NCBI GenBank assembly: GCA_900763675.1
Contig: CAAFLE010000043.1
Location: 1 to 5,364 of the forward strand
Source: an uncultured Oscillospiraceae bacterium
Lineage (GTDB): Bacteria; Bacillota; Clostridia; Oscillospirales; Oscillospiraceae
Direction: 5' to 3'
DNA length: 5,364 nt
This document shows positions 1 through 5,346 of the stretch, piece after piece. The notes under the pieces were generated by a model. That model was not told the origin of the DNA. It did no database searches and saw nothing but the letters and a program-made list of their open reading frames with translations. The position numbers and the translations under genes are program-made. Every line of letters starts with the position of its first letter. Position 1 is the stretch's first letter.

Positions 1-215
1 AAGGAGACCTCCGCGGTCTCGCCGCCGGTCACTTCCTCGCCGTTGATCGTCACGCGGTAACCGCGGGATTCGGTGAAGAACGGCGTCGCCGTGATGAAGA
101 GCGCCTTTGTCCCCTCCGGGACCTCCACGTTATACTCGGTGATATCGCGCGAGAACACGGGGCCGAGCAGCGCCGCCTCGCCGTTGGCGGAGACGGTCAG
201 GCTCTTGAGCGTGCG
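1..215 (-). other. Cadherin-like beta-sandwich domain of gene C, truncated by the window edge
   Basis: Residues 786-856. It has the family pattern L-K-S-L-x-V-S-x-N-G, then FSRDITEYNVEVPEG, then ITATP and VTINGEEV. The expected closing strand with the G-x-N-x-I-x-V signature lies beyond position 1. These domains often occur in series. Confidence 0.7.
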
Positions 216-2570
216 ATGGAGCAGCAGCTCCACATTGTACTGCTGCACCTGCTCACCGCGCGTGAGCGTCAGGGTAAAGCGGCCGCTGCCGTCCACCTCG
301 TTGGCGAGATCGCTCGGCTTCCAGCCCTTCTGACCATTCTCATCAATCAGCACGCCGTTAAAGGTGAAGGAGAGAGTCTTGTCTTCGCCGCTGAGATTCG
401 TATAGGCGATCTCCGCCGCGGCGTCCGGCTGCGTCTTGCCAACGGGATCGAAAAGGAATGCGTTGGAGATTGAAAGATCGGTGCTGATACGTCGGTAGTC
501 GGGGCCGTCAAAGTGCAGCGTGATGGGCTCGCTGTATGGTACACCCTGCAGGATGTTCCACGCGTCCTGATCCTCACGCGCCGAAACGCTGCTGACATTC
601 TGAAAGCGGAAGTTTGTGAGCCAAGGATAATTCACCTGCGTGAGTGTCAGCGCGGTTTCCTGATTCTCCGTGGTCTTTTTCACCGTGAGCTCGCCCTCGC
701 AGGGCTCGTAGAGCTCACGGTAATCGTAAGTGACCCAGTTAAATCCCTGCTGTTTGAGACCGTAGCCCTCCTTGCAGGAGACGGTGTAGGTATACCGCCC
801 GCGCGGCAGGCTGAGGGAGTAATAGCCCTCACCGGCCTCGGTCGAGGTGGTTTTCTGGTTGTTATAGTCAAGGCTGGCGACCGTCACGGTCGCGCCGGTG
901 ACGGCGTTGCCGTCTGTGTCCGTCAGGTAGAACATGACCGGGTACTTCACCGTCTGCGTGGGGGCCATTTCCACGTTGATGACCATCGGCTCGTCCGACT
1001 CGACCACCTTGATGATTACCTGCTCCACGTCCTCGTACCCCTCCATCGAAACGGAGTACATATACTTGCCGGGGCGGAGCATGAAGTTATAGTTGCCCTG
1101 CGTGTGCGGGACGAGCTGATAGTTGGCGTCGCGCAGCGTCAGCGTGGCGTCCGGCAGGTCGATGCCCGCGTAGGAGATGGAAAAGCGCACCTCGTAAACG
1201 CCCTCCTGCACGGAGAGGTTCACGGTGTAAACGGCGCGCAGCTCGGATGCCGCGCACGCCGCGGCGAAGACGAGCGTATGCTCGCCCACGGCGTCCGGCG
1301 TGAAGGAATAAACGGTTCCCTCGACCGTCTCCTCCTCGCCGCCGTCCATTGCGACGGTGTAGGTTAAGTCGTCGTTATTATAATCGGTAAAGATCTTCGT
1401 AAGGTCGAGATTCCACGCGCGGTTCACCGCCGTGACCTCGCTCGCCTCAGCCTCCACGCCGTAGACAAGCTCCGGCGAATGGGGCTTCGGCGTCTCGGAC
1501 GGCTCCGCCGTGGGGGAGGTCCCCGGCTCTTCCGCCGGCTCCGCAGAGGGAGACGCGGACGGGGAAGCCGCCGGGGATCCGGACGGCGGCGCGGAGGGCG
1601 ATTTCTCGGCGTCGTCCGAGCGTTCCGTGCGCACGGCGGGCTGCACCCGTACCGGCGCTATCGTCGCCGGTGCCGAGGGTGTGGCTGCCGGGACAGGCGT
1701 TTTCTTGGTGTCCGACGCATCTTCGCCGTCCGCCGGAACGGCGGACGGGGCGGGCGTCTGGGAAGCCGCTGGTGTAGGCGATGCCTCGCTCTCCGGCGTC
1801 CAGCCGAGTGCGGCGGTCAGCTTCGCGGCCAGCGCCGGGCTTTCCACGGCCTCGCCGTAGCTCTCGAGCGCGGTGAGATATGCCTCGCTCCCCTTATTCT
1901 CCGCCGCGGCCATCGCGCACAGGAGGTTCTGCAGCATCTCGGGGAAGTAGTCCTTGCCGTTTTCGCTCTGCACGCTCTGGTGCAGGCGCACGACGTGCAC
2001 CTCCTCCGGACGGTACATATCCGTCAGGGTCATAACGCCGACGTGCGTATCGCACGTGGCGATGTATTCCTCGTCGTTGAGCGTGATGCGTCCGGTCTCC
2101 ACGTCCGCGCCGAAGCGCTCGGAAATCGTCACGTCCTCCAGACGCGCCACGGCGTCGAGGATCGTGTCGCCGGTTTTGTACTCAACGCGCACCGGCGCGA
2201 GCGCAAAGCCGTCCGTCGTGACGCCGTCCGCGGAGGTCTCCGCGGCGAGGACGAAATACCCGTCCTTCTCCGCTCTCGCGGGGGCATAGAGCGGCTGCGC
2301 CTCTCCGTCTTCCGTTTCGCTCTCCGTCTCCGGGCCGGCCGAGACCGCCGGGGCTTCGGACGGCTTGGCCGTCATCTCCGGGCTTGCCGATGCCGCCGGT
2401 TTTTCCGACGGCTGGGCGCTCGTCTCCGGCGTCGCCGCCGCTTCCGCCGTTGGCTCGGCGGTGCTCTCCGTCTCCGAAACGGCGGCGGCGGGCAGCGCCA
2501 GCGAGAAGATCATAACGACCGCGAGCAGCAGCGTTATGAATCGTTTACCCTTTCCGTATGTCTGTGTCAT
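1..2570 (-). CDS. Large secreted multi-domain surface protein, C-terminus beyond the window (gene C, partial)
   Basis: Translated by hand from ATG at 2570, this frame has 856 codons and no stop before the window edge. Residues 1-32 form a signal peptide (GKGKR, hydrophobic core, LPAAA). Residues 38-95 are a low-complexity Pro/Ser/Glu/Ala linker. Residues about 102-190 are a beta-rich domain faintly like DUF4430. Residues 190-257 are helical. Residues 258-366 are a second linker with SPSA-type repeats. Residues 376-455 are an Ig/cadherin-type domain (LDLTKIFTDYNNDDLTYTV, later YSFTPDAVGEHTLVF). Residues 458-535 and 541-617 are two carboxypeptidase-regulatory or PEGA-like modules. Residues 640-780 are an unassigned beta-rich region. 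From about 786 a cadherin-like beta-sandwich domain begins (LKSLTVSANG, FSRDITEYNVEV, VTING) and is cut off. Gene C starts 35 bases after gene B, so it is probably the same transcript. No catalytic motif is visible. The real protein is longer, and its anchoring mode is unknown. Confidence 0.9.
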   Translation of the reverse strand, partial: MTQTYGKGKRFITLLLAVVMIFSLALPAAAVSETESTAEPTAEAAATPETSAQPSEKPAASASPEMTAKPSEAPAVSAGPETESETEDGEAQPLYAPARAEKDGYFVLAAETSADGVTTDGFALAPVRVEYKTGDTILDAVARLEDVTISERFGADVETGRITLNDEEYIATCDTHVGVMTLTDMYRPEEVHVVRLHQSVQSENGKDYFPEMLQNLLCAMAAAENKGSEAYLTALESYGEAVESPALAAKLTAALGWTPESEASPTPAASQTPAPSAVPADGEDASDTKKTPVPAATPSAPATIAPVRVQPAVRTERSDDAEKSPSAPPSGSPAASPSASPSAEPAEEPGTSPTAEPSETPKPHSPELVYGVEAEASEVTAVNRAWNLDLTKIFTDYNNDDLTYTVAMDGGEEETVEGTVYSFTPDAVGEHTLVFAAACAASELRAVYTVNLSVQEGVYEVRFSISYAGIDLPDATLTLRDANYQLVPHTQGNYNFMLRPGKYMYSVSMEGYEDVEQVIIKVVESDEPMVINVEMAPTQTVKYPVMFYLTDTDGNAVTGATVTVASLDYNNQKTTSTEAGEGYYSLSLPRGRYTYTVSCKEGYGLKQQGFNWVTYDYRELYEPCEGELTVKKTTENQETALTLTQVNYPWLTNFRFQNVSSVSAREDQDAWNILQGVPYSEPITLHFDGPDYRRISTDLSISNAFLFDPVGKTQPDAAAEIAYTNLSGEDKTLSFTFNGVLIDENGQKGWKPSDLANEVDGSGRFTLTLTRGEQVQQYNVELLLHRTLKSLTVSANGEAALLGPVFSRDITEYNVEVPEGTKALFITATPFFTESRGYRVTINGEEVTGGETAEVS
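720..1199 (-). repeat. Two carboxypeptidase-regulatory/PEGA-like modules in gene C
   Basis: Residues 458-535 and 541-617. Both follow an opening strand, then an A-T-x-T/V strand, a connecting loop, Y-x-x-x-L-R/P-x-G-x-Y-x-Y-x-V and an E-G-Y turn (LRPGKYMYSVSMEGY; LPRGRYTYTVSCKEGY). The second has the classic TDTDGNAVTGATVTV opening. Such modules are usually rigid prealbumin-like spacers in surface proteins. Confidence 0.65.
1206..1445 (-). other. Ig/cadherin-type domain of gene C
   Basis: Residues 376-455. The order L-x-L-x-x-x-F-x-D-x-x-x-D-x-L-T-Y-T-V, followed by YSFTPDAVGEHTLVF and VYTVNLSV, is the hallmark of cadherin-like/He_PIG Ig-fold modules in secreted bacterial proteins. The second half of the calcium-type motif reads NNDD rather than DGD. 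Confidence 0.65.
1473..1799 (-). repeat. Central Ser/Pro/Ala-rich linker of gene C
   Basis: Residues 258-366, about 109 residues dominated by Ser, Pro, Ala, Thr and Glu, with repeated SPSA, SPAASP and AEP units. It separates the helical region from the Ig-like and later domains and resembles the long linkers of multi-modular secreted Clostridia proteins. The matching GC-rich repeats in DNA produce long artefactual open frames on the other strand. Confidence 0.8.
2286..2459 (-). repeat. N-terminal Pro/Ser/Thr/Glu/Ala linker of gene C
   Basis: Residues 38-95, directly after the signal peptide. Low-complexity sequence with recurring AEPTAE, TPETSAQPSEKP and SPEMTAKPSEAP units spaced about ten residues apart. 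It is probably an extended, possibly glycosylated spacer. Confidence 0.8.
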
Positions 2571-2579
2571 GGGCTTTTG

Positions 2580-2587
2580 CACCTCTC
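2580..2587 (-). promoter_or_regulatory. Ribosome binding site of gene C
   Basis: GAGAGGTG on the minus strand lies nine bases before the ATG at 2570, within the 35-base gap after gene B. It is weaker than the sites of genes A and B but suitably placed. It supports the MTQTYGKG start over the internal Met20, which falls inside the signal peptide core. Confidence 0.7.
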
Positions 2588-2605
2588 TGCGCAGTTCTTC
2601 TGCCG

Positions 2606-3655
2606 TCAAAGCCAACGGGCGTACAGCGTCATGTTTTTCTCTACTTTATCTTCCGCGAAGTTCCAGGGCTTCGTCCGCGCCTTGTCGGTATACCAGCCGC
2701 CGAAGCGCGCACCGGCGCACCGGGGATCCTCGGGGCGGGCGACCGCCCGGCCGCGCCAGACGCGCGCCGCGTCGATCTCGGAGCCGACACCGGTTTCAAA
2801 CCGCACGGTCTTGCGCAGCAGCACCAGCAAGAGCAGCAGAGCCAGCAGCAGAGCCCCGCCGCCGATACCGGCCCACAGCCACGGCCCGCTGCCGCCCGTC
2901 AGGCCGAACGCCTCGCTCTTGTCCTTCGTCCAGCGGGCGTAGAGCGTCATATTGCCCTGCACGGTGTCATTTTCAAAATCCCACATGGTTTTGAGATCCA
3001 TGTCGGCGTACCATCCGGCAAAGTACCAGTCCTCGCGCTGCGGGTTTTCCGGCAGGGTCACATGCTCGCCGTAGGGCACCGTCTGGTCCTCGACGGCGCT
3101 GCCGCCGTTCGACTCAAACCGCACGCGGCAGTCGGTGGACACGATGATCGTCACGTCTTCCGCTGTGCAGCTGTAGGAATCGGAGCCGTCCTCGCGCGCG
3201 ACAAGATAGTTCTGGCTCGTGATCTTCGATGTGCCGCTCTCGGCCTTGACACGAAACTGCACGCTGCCAACGACCGTCCGGGCGTTCCACGCCGCGCCGC
3301 CGGAGAGCGAGAGATAGTTCATGTAAAACTCGCGCATGCCGTCGCGCAGCGTGATGTCCGTGCTCTGCACGCCGGAGGTCAGCAGTGCGCCGCCCTCCAC
3401 CAGCTCGAAGAAATCCGGGTCATAGAGGATTTCGTCCTGCATGGCGTACATGGTGTAGCCCGCGTCCGCATCGGTGCGCTGCAAGGTGAGCAGTACGGTG
3501 ACGATGTCGCCGGGGGCGACGGTTTTGGTATGCTCGCCGTCTACCGTCAGATCAAAGGTGAACGCGGGGTCGGCGGCCAGCGCCGCCGTGCCGAGCAGCA
3601 GTGCGAGCGTGAGCGCGAGCACCGCCGTGAAAATGCGTTTTGCTGTTCGTTTCAT
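2606..3655 (-). CDS. Membrane-anchored cohesin-like protein with InlB-type repeats on both sides of its membrane helix (gene B)
   Basis: A 349-residue surface protein, likely the membrane anchor of the cluster. Residues 1-27 or 28 form a signal peptide (KRTAKR, then a Leu/Ala core and ALAA). Residues 31-173 form a cohesin-like beta domain with the characteristic EILYDPDFFELV strand. Residues 176-243 are an InlB/Listeria-Bacteroides repeat (Flg_new family), with SNGGS, FAGWY and a terminal NMTLYARW. Residues 258-280 are one strongly hydrophobic helix followed by Arg-Lys, a stop-transfer signal. Residues 282-349 are a second InlB-type repeat ending the protein, on the predicted cytoplasmic side, which is unusual. 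The same frame has an upstream ATG at 3694. I chose 3655 because it begins a canonical signal peptide, has a GGAG eight bases upstream and forms an ATGA overlap with gene A. There is no LPXTG motif. The cohesin call is moderate; the repeats and helix are clear. Confidence 0.9.
   Translation of the reverse strand: MKRTAKRIFTAVLALTLALLLGTAALAADPAFTFDLTVDGEHTKTVAPGDIVTVLLTLQRTDADAGYTMYAMQDEILYDPDFFELVEGGALLTSGVQSTDITLRDGMREFYMNYLSLSGGAAWNARTVVGSVQFRVKAESGTSKITSQNYLVAREDGSDSYSCTAEDVTIIVSTDCRVRFESNGGSAVEDQTVPYGEHVTLPENPQREDWYFAGWYADMDLKTMWDFENDTVQGNMTLYARWTKDKSEAFGLTGGSGPWLWAGIGGGALLLALLLLLVLLRKTVRFETGVGSEIDAARVWRGRAVARPEDPRCAGARFGGWYTDKARTKPWNFAEDKVEKNMTLYARWL
2609..2812 (-). repeat. InlB-type repeat 2 of gene B (predicted cytoplasmic)
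   Basis: Residues 282-349, also 68 residues, aligning with repeat 1 without gaps at 29 of 68 identical positions by hand count. The C-terminal signature FGGWYTD, WNF and NMTLYARW is intact, while the GG of the first loop has become VG. It is basic, with 14 Arg/Lys against 9 Asp/Glu, the reverse of repeat 1, and runs directly into the stop codon. Confidence 0.85.
2816..2884 (-). other. Transmembrane helix of gene B
   Basis: Residues 258-280 begin with Trp-Leu-Trp, pass a Gly-x-Gly-Gly-Gly segment and continue as an almost pure Leu/Ala/Val run, followed by Arg281-Lys282. Length, hydrophobicity and the flanking basic pair fit a single-pass stop-transfer helix with the C-terminus inside. No LPXTG sorting motif precedes it. 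Confidence 0.9.
2927..3130 (-). repeat. InlB-type repeat 1 of gene B (extracellular)
   Basis: Residues 176-243, 68 residues. It shows the family signature RFESNGGSAV, VPYGEHVTLP, FAGWYAD, WDFEND and NMTLYARW. These repeats form small ubiquitin-like beta folds in surface proteins of Firmicutes. It is acidic, with 12 Asp/Glu against 5 Arg/Lys by hand count, and lies before the membrane helix. Confidence 0.9.
3137..3565 (-). other. Cohesin-like domain of gene B
   Basis: Residues about 31-173, immediately after the signal peptide. The pattern VAPGDIVTVLLTLQR, then the Y-D-P strand near residues 76-85, VVGSVQFRVKAESGTSKI and a last strand (DVTIIVS) follows the order of elements in cohesin-like domains. 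Cys163 and Cys176 near the domain end could form a disulfide. It is less clear-cut than the dockerin of gene A; a generic beta-sandwich adhesion domain is the alternative. Confidence 0.55.
3652..3655 (-). other. ATGA stop/start overlap between genes A and B
   Basis: On the minus strand the start ATG of gene B (3655-3653) and the stop TGA of gene A (3654-3652) share two bases. This four-base overlap is a common sign of translational coupling and of co-transcription. Confidence 0.9.
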
Positions 3656-5301
3656 CCTTTTTTCTCCTCCTCGTTCTCGTGCATATAGATCCATACGATC
3701 GCCGCGCCGTCCTCCATATCGAGATGGCCGTCAGCATTCGTGTCGCTTTCCAGAAACCGCAGCATATCCTCGCCGGAAAGACTCTCATGCCGCGCGTTGT
3801 ACATTGCCTGAGCAAGCTGCGCGTCCTCCGCGCGGGTAAAGCCGGAAAGATCGCAGTCGCCGTTGCCGAACACCTGCCCCGCGCTTGCGCCGCGGCCGGT
3901 GCCGACCGCTTCGCTCACCGCGCGCTCCACACTCTCCTGCCCTTCGCCGGAGAGGATGAGCCAGGCATACGCGCCGTAGTGCGGCGCGTAATACATCGGC
4001 TCGCCGTCATAGGTGCAGCGGAGATTCAGCTCCGCCGGGACGGCGGCGCGCACGAGCCAGACCGAGCACTTGTCCTTGAGCTTCACATATTCCGTCACGG
4101 TGATATCCACGCGCGCCTCGCGGTCGATGCGCACCGTGATGGGTCCGGCGACGTACTCGCCGGTGACGGTATAGGTACCGTCGCCGTTATCGCGCAGCGG
4201 CACATCCTCGCCGTTCACCTGCGCGCTCAGCTCGTAAGCGTAGAACTCCGAGGGGGTCACGCGGAACGTGTAATCCTGTCCCGCAGAGGCGGTCGGCTCG
4301 CCGCTGGCAGCGTCCGCGCCGGAACCGTCAAAGGTCACGGCAAAGCCCGAACCGGGGCGGGTGTTGCCGCCGGGGCGGGTGGAGGCCGTCTTGCCGACGG
4401 TAATGACGATCTCCCCGTCCAAATACTGTCCCGGGATCGTGTAGGTGTCGCCCATGATGCGGGGGGATACCTTCCGTCCGTCCATCGTCACGTTTACCGT
4501 GTAGGTATAGCCGTTGTCGCGCACAAGGCGGAAAACGTAATCCTTGCCGTAGGTCGCCTTTGCGCCGTACTGCACGTCGTCCTTGCCCGCGCCTTCCACG
4601 GTGACGGTGTAGCTCTTCGGCGTCACCGTGGCCGTGACCGTAATGTTGCCCGCGACGGCGGAGCCGGGGATAGTGTATGTCCCGTCGCCGTTATTGCGCG
4701 GCGTCACCGCCGTGCCGCCGACCGTAACGGTGAGATCGGCGTAATCGTAGTGCGCCGGGTCAGTGGCAAAGGTGTAGTCGCGTCCCGCAGGGGCGGTCTT
4801 GCGGCCCGTAAAGCCCGTGTCCGGCAGCGTGACGGTGTAGCTCTCGGCGACGTGCAGCACCGTTTCCGCGTCGAGAATACGCGCGGGCGGCGCGTCCTGC
4901 ACGTTGGCGTTGCCCTTGGCGTCGATGTTCGCCGCGGTCAGCCGCACCGTCGTATCCCCGGCGGCAAGGGGCCGGAACGTGAGCGTTACCGCGCCGAGGG
5001 CGGCGGAAGCGCCGTAGCGCGCGAGCGTCACGGTTCCGGCGGCGGCGTTCACGGAGTAGGACGCATCGCCGCAGCCGGTAAAGGCGAGACGCGCGGCGTC
5101 GTAGCTGAGCACGAGATACGCCGCGGCGTAGTCCCGGCTGTCCGCCGAGCCGAGGACAAGGCGCAGCGCCGTTTCCTCGCCGACGGACGCACTCTGATCC
5201 ATCGGCATGGCCGCCGTGTAGCTCCCGGCGGCGAGCGCCGCGCCCGGCAGCAGCGATGCCGCCAACACCAGCGCCAGAAGCAGACTGACCGTTTTCTTCA
5301 T
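3652..5301 (-). CDS. Secreted cohesin-dockerin protein with three tandem beta-sandwich modules (gene A)
   Basis: A 549-residue exported protein, probably a structural adaptor in a cell-surface complex. Residues 1-25 form a Sec signal peptide: MKK start, Leu/Ala-rich core, AALAA before Gly26. Residues about 28-152 look like a cohesin domain, with alternating beta strands and the typical LSYDAARLAFTG segment. Residues 154-228, 230-303 and 319-393 are three related modules sharing a G-x-DY-x-F element and a GDGTYT or GDTYT turn. Residues 397-467 form an aromatic-rich module that I cannot name. Residues 477-542 are a dockerin with two calcium-loop motifs. The start is fixed by AAGGAG eight bases upstream and by the signal peptide. 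There is no LPXTG motif, S-layer homology domain or membrane helix, so surface attachment would have to go through a partner. The gene overlaps gene B by four bases. The export and dockerin calls are strong. The cohesin call is a fold-level resemblance judged by eye. No enzyme domain is visible. Confidence 0.9.
   Translation of the reverse strand: MKKTVSLLLALVLAASLLPGAALAAGSYTAAMPMDQSASVGEETALRLVLGSADSRDYAAAYLVLSYDAARLAFTGCGDASYSVNAAAGTVTLARYGASAALGAVTLTFRPLAAGDTTVRLTAANIDAKGNANVQDAPPARILDAETVLHVAESYTVTLPDTGFTGRKTAPAGRDYTFATDPAHYDYADLTVTVGGTAVTPRNNGDGTYTIPGSAVAGNITVTATVTPKSYTVTVEGAGKDDVQYGAKATYGKDYVFRLVRDNGYTYTVNVTMDGRKVSPRIMGDTYTIPGQYLDGEIVITVGKTASTRPGGNTRPGSGFAVTFDGSGADAASGEPTASAGQDYTFRVTPSEFYAYELSAQVNGEDVPLRDNGDGTYTVTGEYVAGPITVRIDREARVDITVTEYVKLKDKCSVWLVRAAVPAELNLRCTYDGEPMYYAPHYGAYAWLILSGEGQESVERAVSEAVGTGRGASAGQVFGNGDCDLSGFTRAEDAQLAQAMYNARHESLSGEDMLRFLESDTNADGHLDMEDGAAIVWIYMHENEEEKKG
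3664..3672 (-). promoter_or_regulatory. Ribosome binding site of gene B, inside the last codons of gene A
   Basis: GAGGAGGAG on the minus strand lies eight bases (AAAAAAGG) before the ATG at 3655. The same bases are three consecutive Glu codons of gene A, just before its Lys-Lys-Gly-stop. The site supports 3655 rather than 3694 as the start of gene B, and it suits translational coupling because ribosomes terminating on gene A end on top of the new start. Confidence 0.85.
3676..3873 (-). other. Dockerin domain of gene A
   Basis: Residues 477-542 hold two F-hand calcium-loop motifs separated by a helix. Loop 2 is canonical: Asp520, Asn522, Asp524, Gly525 and Asp531 at loop positions 1, 3, 5, 6 and 12. 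Loop 1 is slightly degenerate: Asp482, Asp484, Ser486, Gly487 and Asp493. Each is followed by a helix (AQLAQAMYN; GAAIVWIYM). Dockerins fold on binding calcium and dock to cohesins. The domain is C-terminal, as is usual. Confidence 0.85.
3901..4113 (-). other. Unassigned aromatic-rich module before the dockerin of gene A
   Basis: Residues about 397-467. It begins with a strand (VDITVTEYVKL), continues with CSVWLVRA, then TYDGEPMYYAPHYGAYAWLIL, and ends in a short helix (QESVERAVSEAV). The Tyr/Trp-rich stretch and a Cys pair (412 and 429) stand out. I recall similar segments next to dockerins in other Clostridia surface proteins but cannot name a family. A ligand-binding face or a structural brace for the dockerin are both possible. 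Confidence 0.5.
4123..4842 (-). repeat. Three tandem beta-sandwich modules in gene A
   Basis: Residues 154-228, 230-303 and 319-393, each about 75 residues. Shared positions are an opening S/G-Y/F-x-VT, a central A-G-x-DY-x-F (copy 2: YGKDYVF), a Y-x-Y/D strand, a P-R/L-R turn, GDGTYT (copy 2: GDTYT), then G-x-x-V/L-x-G-x-I-x-V. Copies 1 and 3 share NGDGTYT exactly, whereas copy 2 has lost one residue of the turn. A Pro/Gly-rich spacer (residues 304-318) separates copies 2 and 3. They are probably stalk or spacer domains and show no binding-site motif that I recognise. Confidence 0.8.
4846..5220 (-). other. Cohesin-like domain of gene A
   Basis: Residues about 28-152. The domain opens with a strand after VGEET, has the AAYLVLSYDAARLAFTG core strand typical of cohesins, then a short strand (GTVTLARYG) and ALGAVTLTFRPLAAGDTTVRL, which matches the usual late-cohesin pattern of an F-x-P/G turn followed by a strand. 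Cohesins bind dockerins, and bacterial examples outside cellulosomes are known. The assignment rests on pattern alone, and other Ig-like folds are possible. Confidence 0.65.
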
Positions 5302-5309
5302 AGATCTTT

Positions 5310-5315
5310 CTCCTT
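5310..5315 (-). promoter_or_regulatory. Ribosome binding site of gene A
   Basis: AAGGAG on the minus strand lies eight bases before the ATG at 5301. It is a near-consensus Firmicutes Shine-Dalgarno sequence. It selects this start over the out-of-frame ATG at 5338, which has no comparable site. Confidence 0.85.
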
Positions 5316-5346
5316 TTCGGATTCGGATGGTTGCACATATTGAAGT

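Noticed and set aside
513..1367. Plus-strand open frame (284 codons) opposite gene C
   Set aside because: The minus-strand frame here continues gene C without a stop and contains recognisable PEGA-like and Ig-like modules. The plus frame has none.
2571..2605. Terminator or separate promoter between genes B and C
   Set aside because: The 35-base gap holds the ribosome binding site of gene C and no stem with a T-run or recognisable promoter boxes.
2816..2900. LPXTG-type sortase signal at the helix of gene B
   Set aside because: The residues before the helix (GLTGGSGPW) lack an LPXTG-like motif, and a further 69-residue tail follows the helix, whereas sorting signals end shortly after it.
1479..2942. 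Plus-strand open frame (487 codons) opposite gene C and the end of gene B
   Set aside because: Its Arg/Gly-rich composition is the reverse complement of the Ser/Pro/Ala linker of gene C. It spans two minus-strand genes and has no plausible ribosome binding site.
2558..3688. Plus-strand open frame (376 codons) opposite gene B
   Set aside because: Antisense shadow of a gene with clear signal peptide, repeats and membrane helix; the translation shows no recognisable pattern.
3656..3694. Thirteen-residue N-terminal extension of gene B from ATG 3694
   Set aside because: The extension would be charged and hydrophilic ahead of a canonical signal peptide, and the strong ribosome binding site lies between the two ATGs, serving 3655.
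4760..5338. Alternative minus-strand start at 5338 (192 codons)
   Set aside because: It is in another frame from gene A, turns Arg/Ala-rich at once and has no ribosome binding site. The start at 5301 has AAGGAG and a proper signal peptide.
3640..5343. Long plus-strand open frame (567 codons) opposite gene A
   Set aside because: It is antisense to a gene with a signal peptide, recognisable domains and a good ribosome binding site. Its product is His/Arg/Val-rich with no domain pattern, as expected from the complement of GC-rich codons.
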